Shown: in pieces, positions 60,418-60,541 of the stretch
How positions within the stretch are numbered: the first letter of the stretch is position 1
How the letters are laid out: each line of letters starts with the position of its first letter
Source of the DNA: a virus
DNA: 60,541 nt
Direction: 5' to 3' (one strand)
IMG/VR virus record: IMGVR_UViG_3300042922_000817
Location: 1 to 60,541 of that record
The notes under the pieces: model-generated
Told to the model about the DNA's origin: nothing
Seen by the model: the letters and a program-made list of their open reading frames with translations, nothing else
Databases searched by the model: none
Translations under genes and position numbers: made by a program

Positions 60418-60541
60418 CTAAAATTCGAAAGCATTTTTTATATGATTAATATTATAATTAGTTTCGCTATTATAATATATTTCTATCACATCAAATCGAC
60501 AAATTTTATCATATTGATTTGTTTGAGTTAAGTAACACTGT
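60418..60541 (-). CDS. yraN: YraN-family (UPF0102) protein, C-terminal end only
   Basis: The minus strand reads YLTQTNQYDKICRFDVIEIYYN to INHIKNAFEF and stop at 60418. RFDVIEI and INHIxNAF are conserved at the end of UPF0102 (YraN), a restriction-endonuclease-like fold protein. In Firmicutes yraN is commonly next to comM, which supports the identification. The 5' part is outside the window. Confidence 0.8.
   Translation of the reverse strand, partial: QCYLTQTNQYDKICRFDVIEIYYNSETNYNINHIKNAFEF

Noticed and set aside
1-60541. tRNA, rRNA genes or CRISPR arrays
   Set aside because: None noticed on reading; the only direct repeats are those listed, and they do not have spacer-repeat spacing. A tRNA scan was not run.

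Overview
This window is almost entirely one large prophage in a low-GC Firmicute. The best guess for the host is a Negativicute (diderm Firmicute): the prophage genes look like those of that class and there is a spanin-like lysis gene, but the genus cannot be fixed from this sequence. Host DNA appears only at the right end: the 3' end of yraN (60418-60541), a ubiX/pad1 flavin prenyltransferase (59833-60396), and comM/yifB (58733-59815), which is cut right after its conserved NPCPC motif by the prophage. A large serine integrase (57190-58779) lies at that junction. The other half of comM is not in the window, so the left attachment site should lie to the left of base 1, and everything from the IS end at base 1 is probably still inside the prophage.

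Layout, left to right. 1-100: end of an IS3/IS150-type insertion sequence. 147-2442: a HpaII-type restriction-modification pair. 2443-3232: no intact gene, but two decayed copies of a type I toxin-antitoxin locus. 3233-36582: the late module, all on the minus strand and read from right to left. In transcription order it has two paralogous tail fibres, small and large terminase, capsid accessory genes including a Prp-like cysteine protease and a Gp49-family protein, portal, scaffold, SU10-like major capsid protein, head-tail adaptors, tail nozzle, a GC-rich receptor-binding cluster, a Hint-domain protein, a 538-aa presumed internal virion protein, a 3501-aa polyvalent protein, lysis genes, and a LamG-domain protein. 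This gene content fits a short-tailed (podovirus-like) phage.

36805-47430: accessory and early genes, also on the minus strand: a YcxB-like membrane protein, a winged-helix protein, zinc-ribbon proteins, a putative late regulator, a RusA resolvase, two replication proteins, an MBL-fold enzyme, RecT, an SbcC-like ATPase, and small regulators. 47631-52759: the lysogeny switch (Cro-like and CI-like genes facing apart across repeated operators, plus an ImmA-type peptidase), with small membrane proteins and a TIGR02391/HEPN-like gene among them. 52880-56325: an AAA+ ATPase with a subtilisin-like protease, a likely two-gene defence module carried as cargo. 56392-58779: a secreted protein, a small ORF and the integrase.

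The most notable observations are: a probable nested gene (13892-14278) in the +1 frame of the giant virion gene, with a perfect Shine-Dalgarno sequence; the AAA+/subtilase pair; a phage Prp-like protease with two candidate substrates carrying L27-like N-termini; a repeated leader upstream of three receptor or tail genes; integration into comM in a way that places the last integrase codons in host-homologous DNA; and several short genes of 41-58 codons with good ribosome binding sites.
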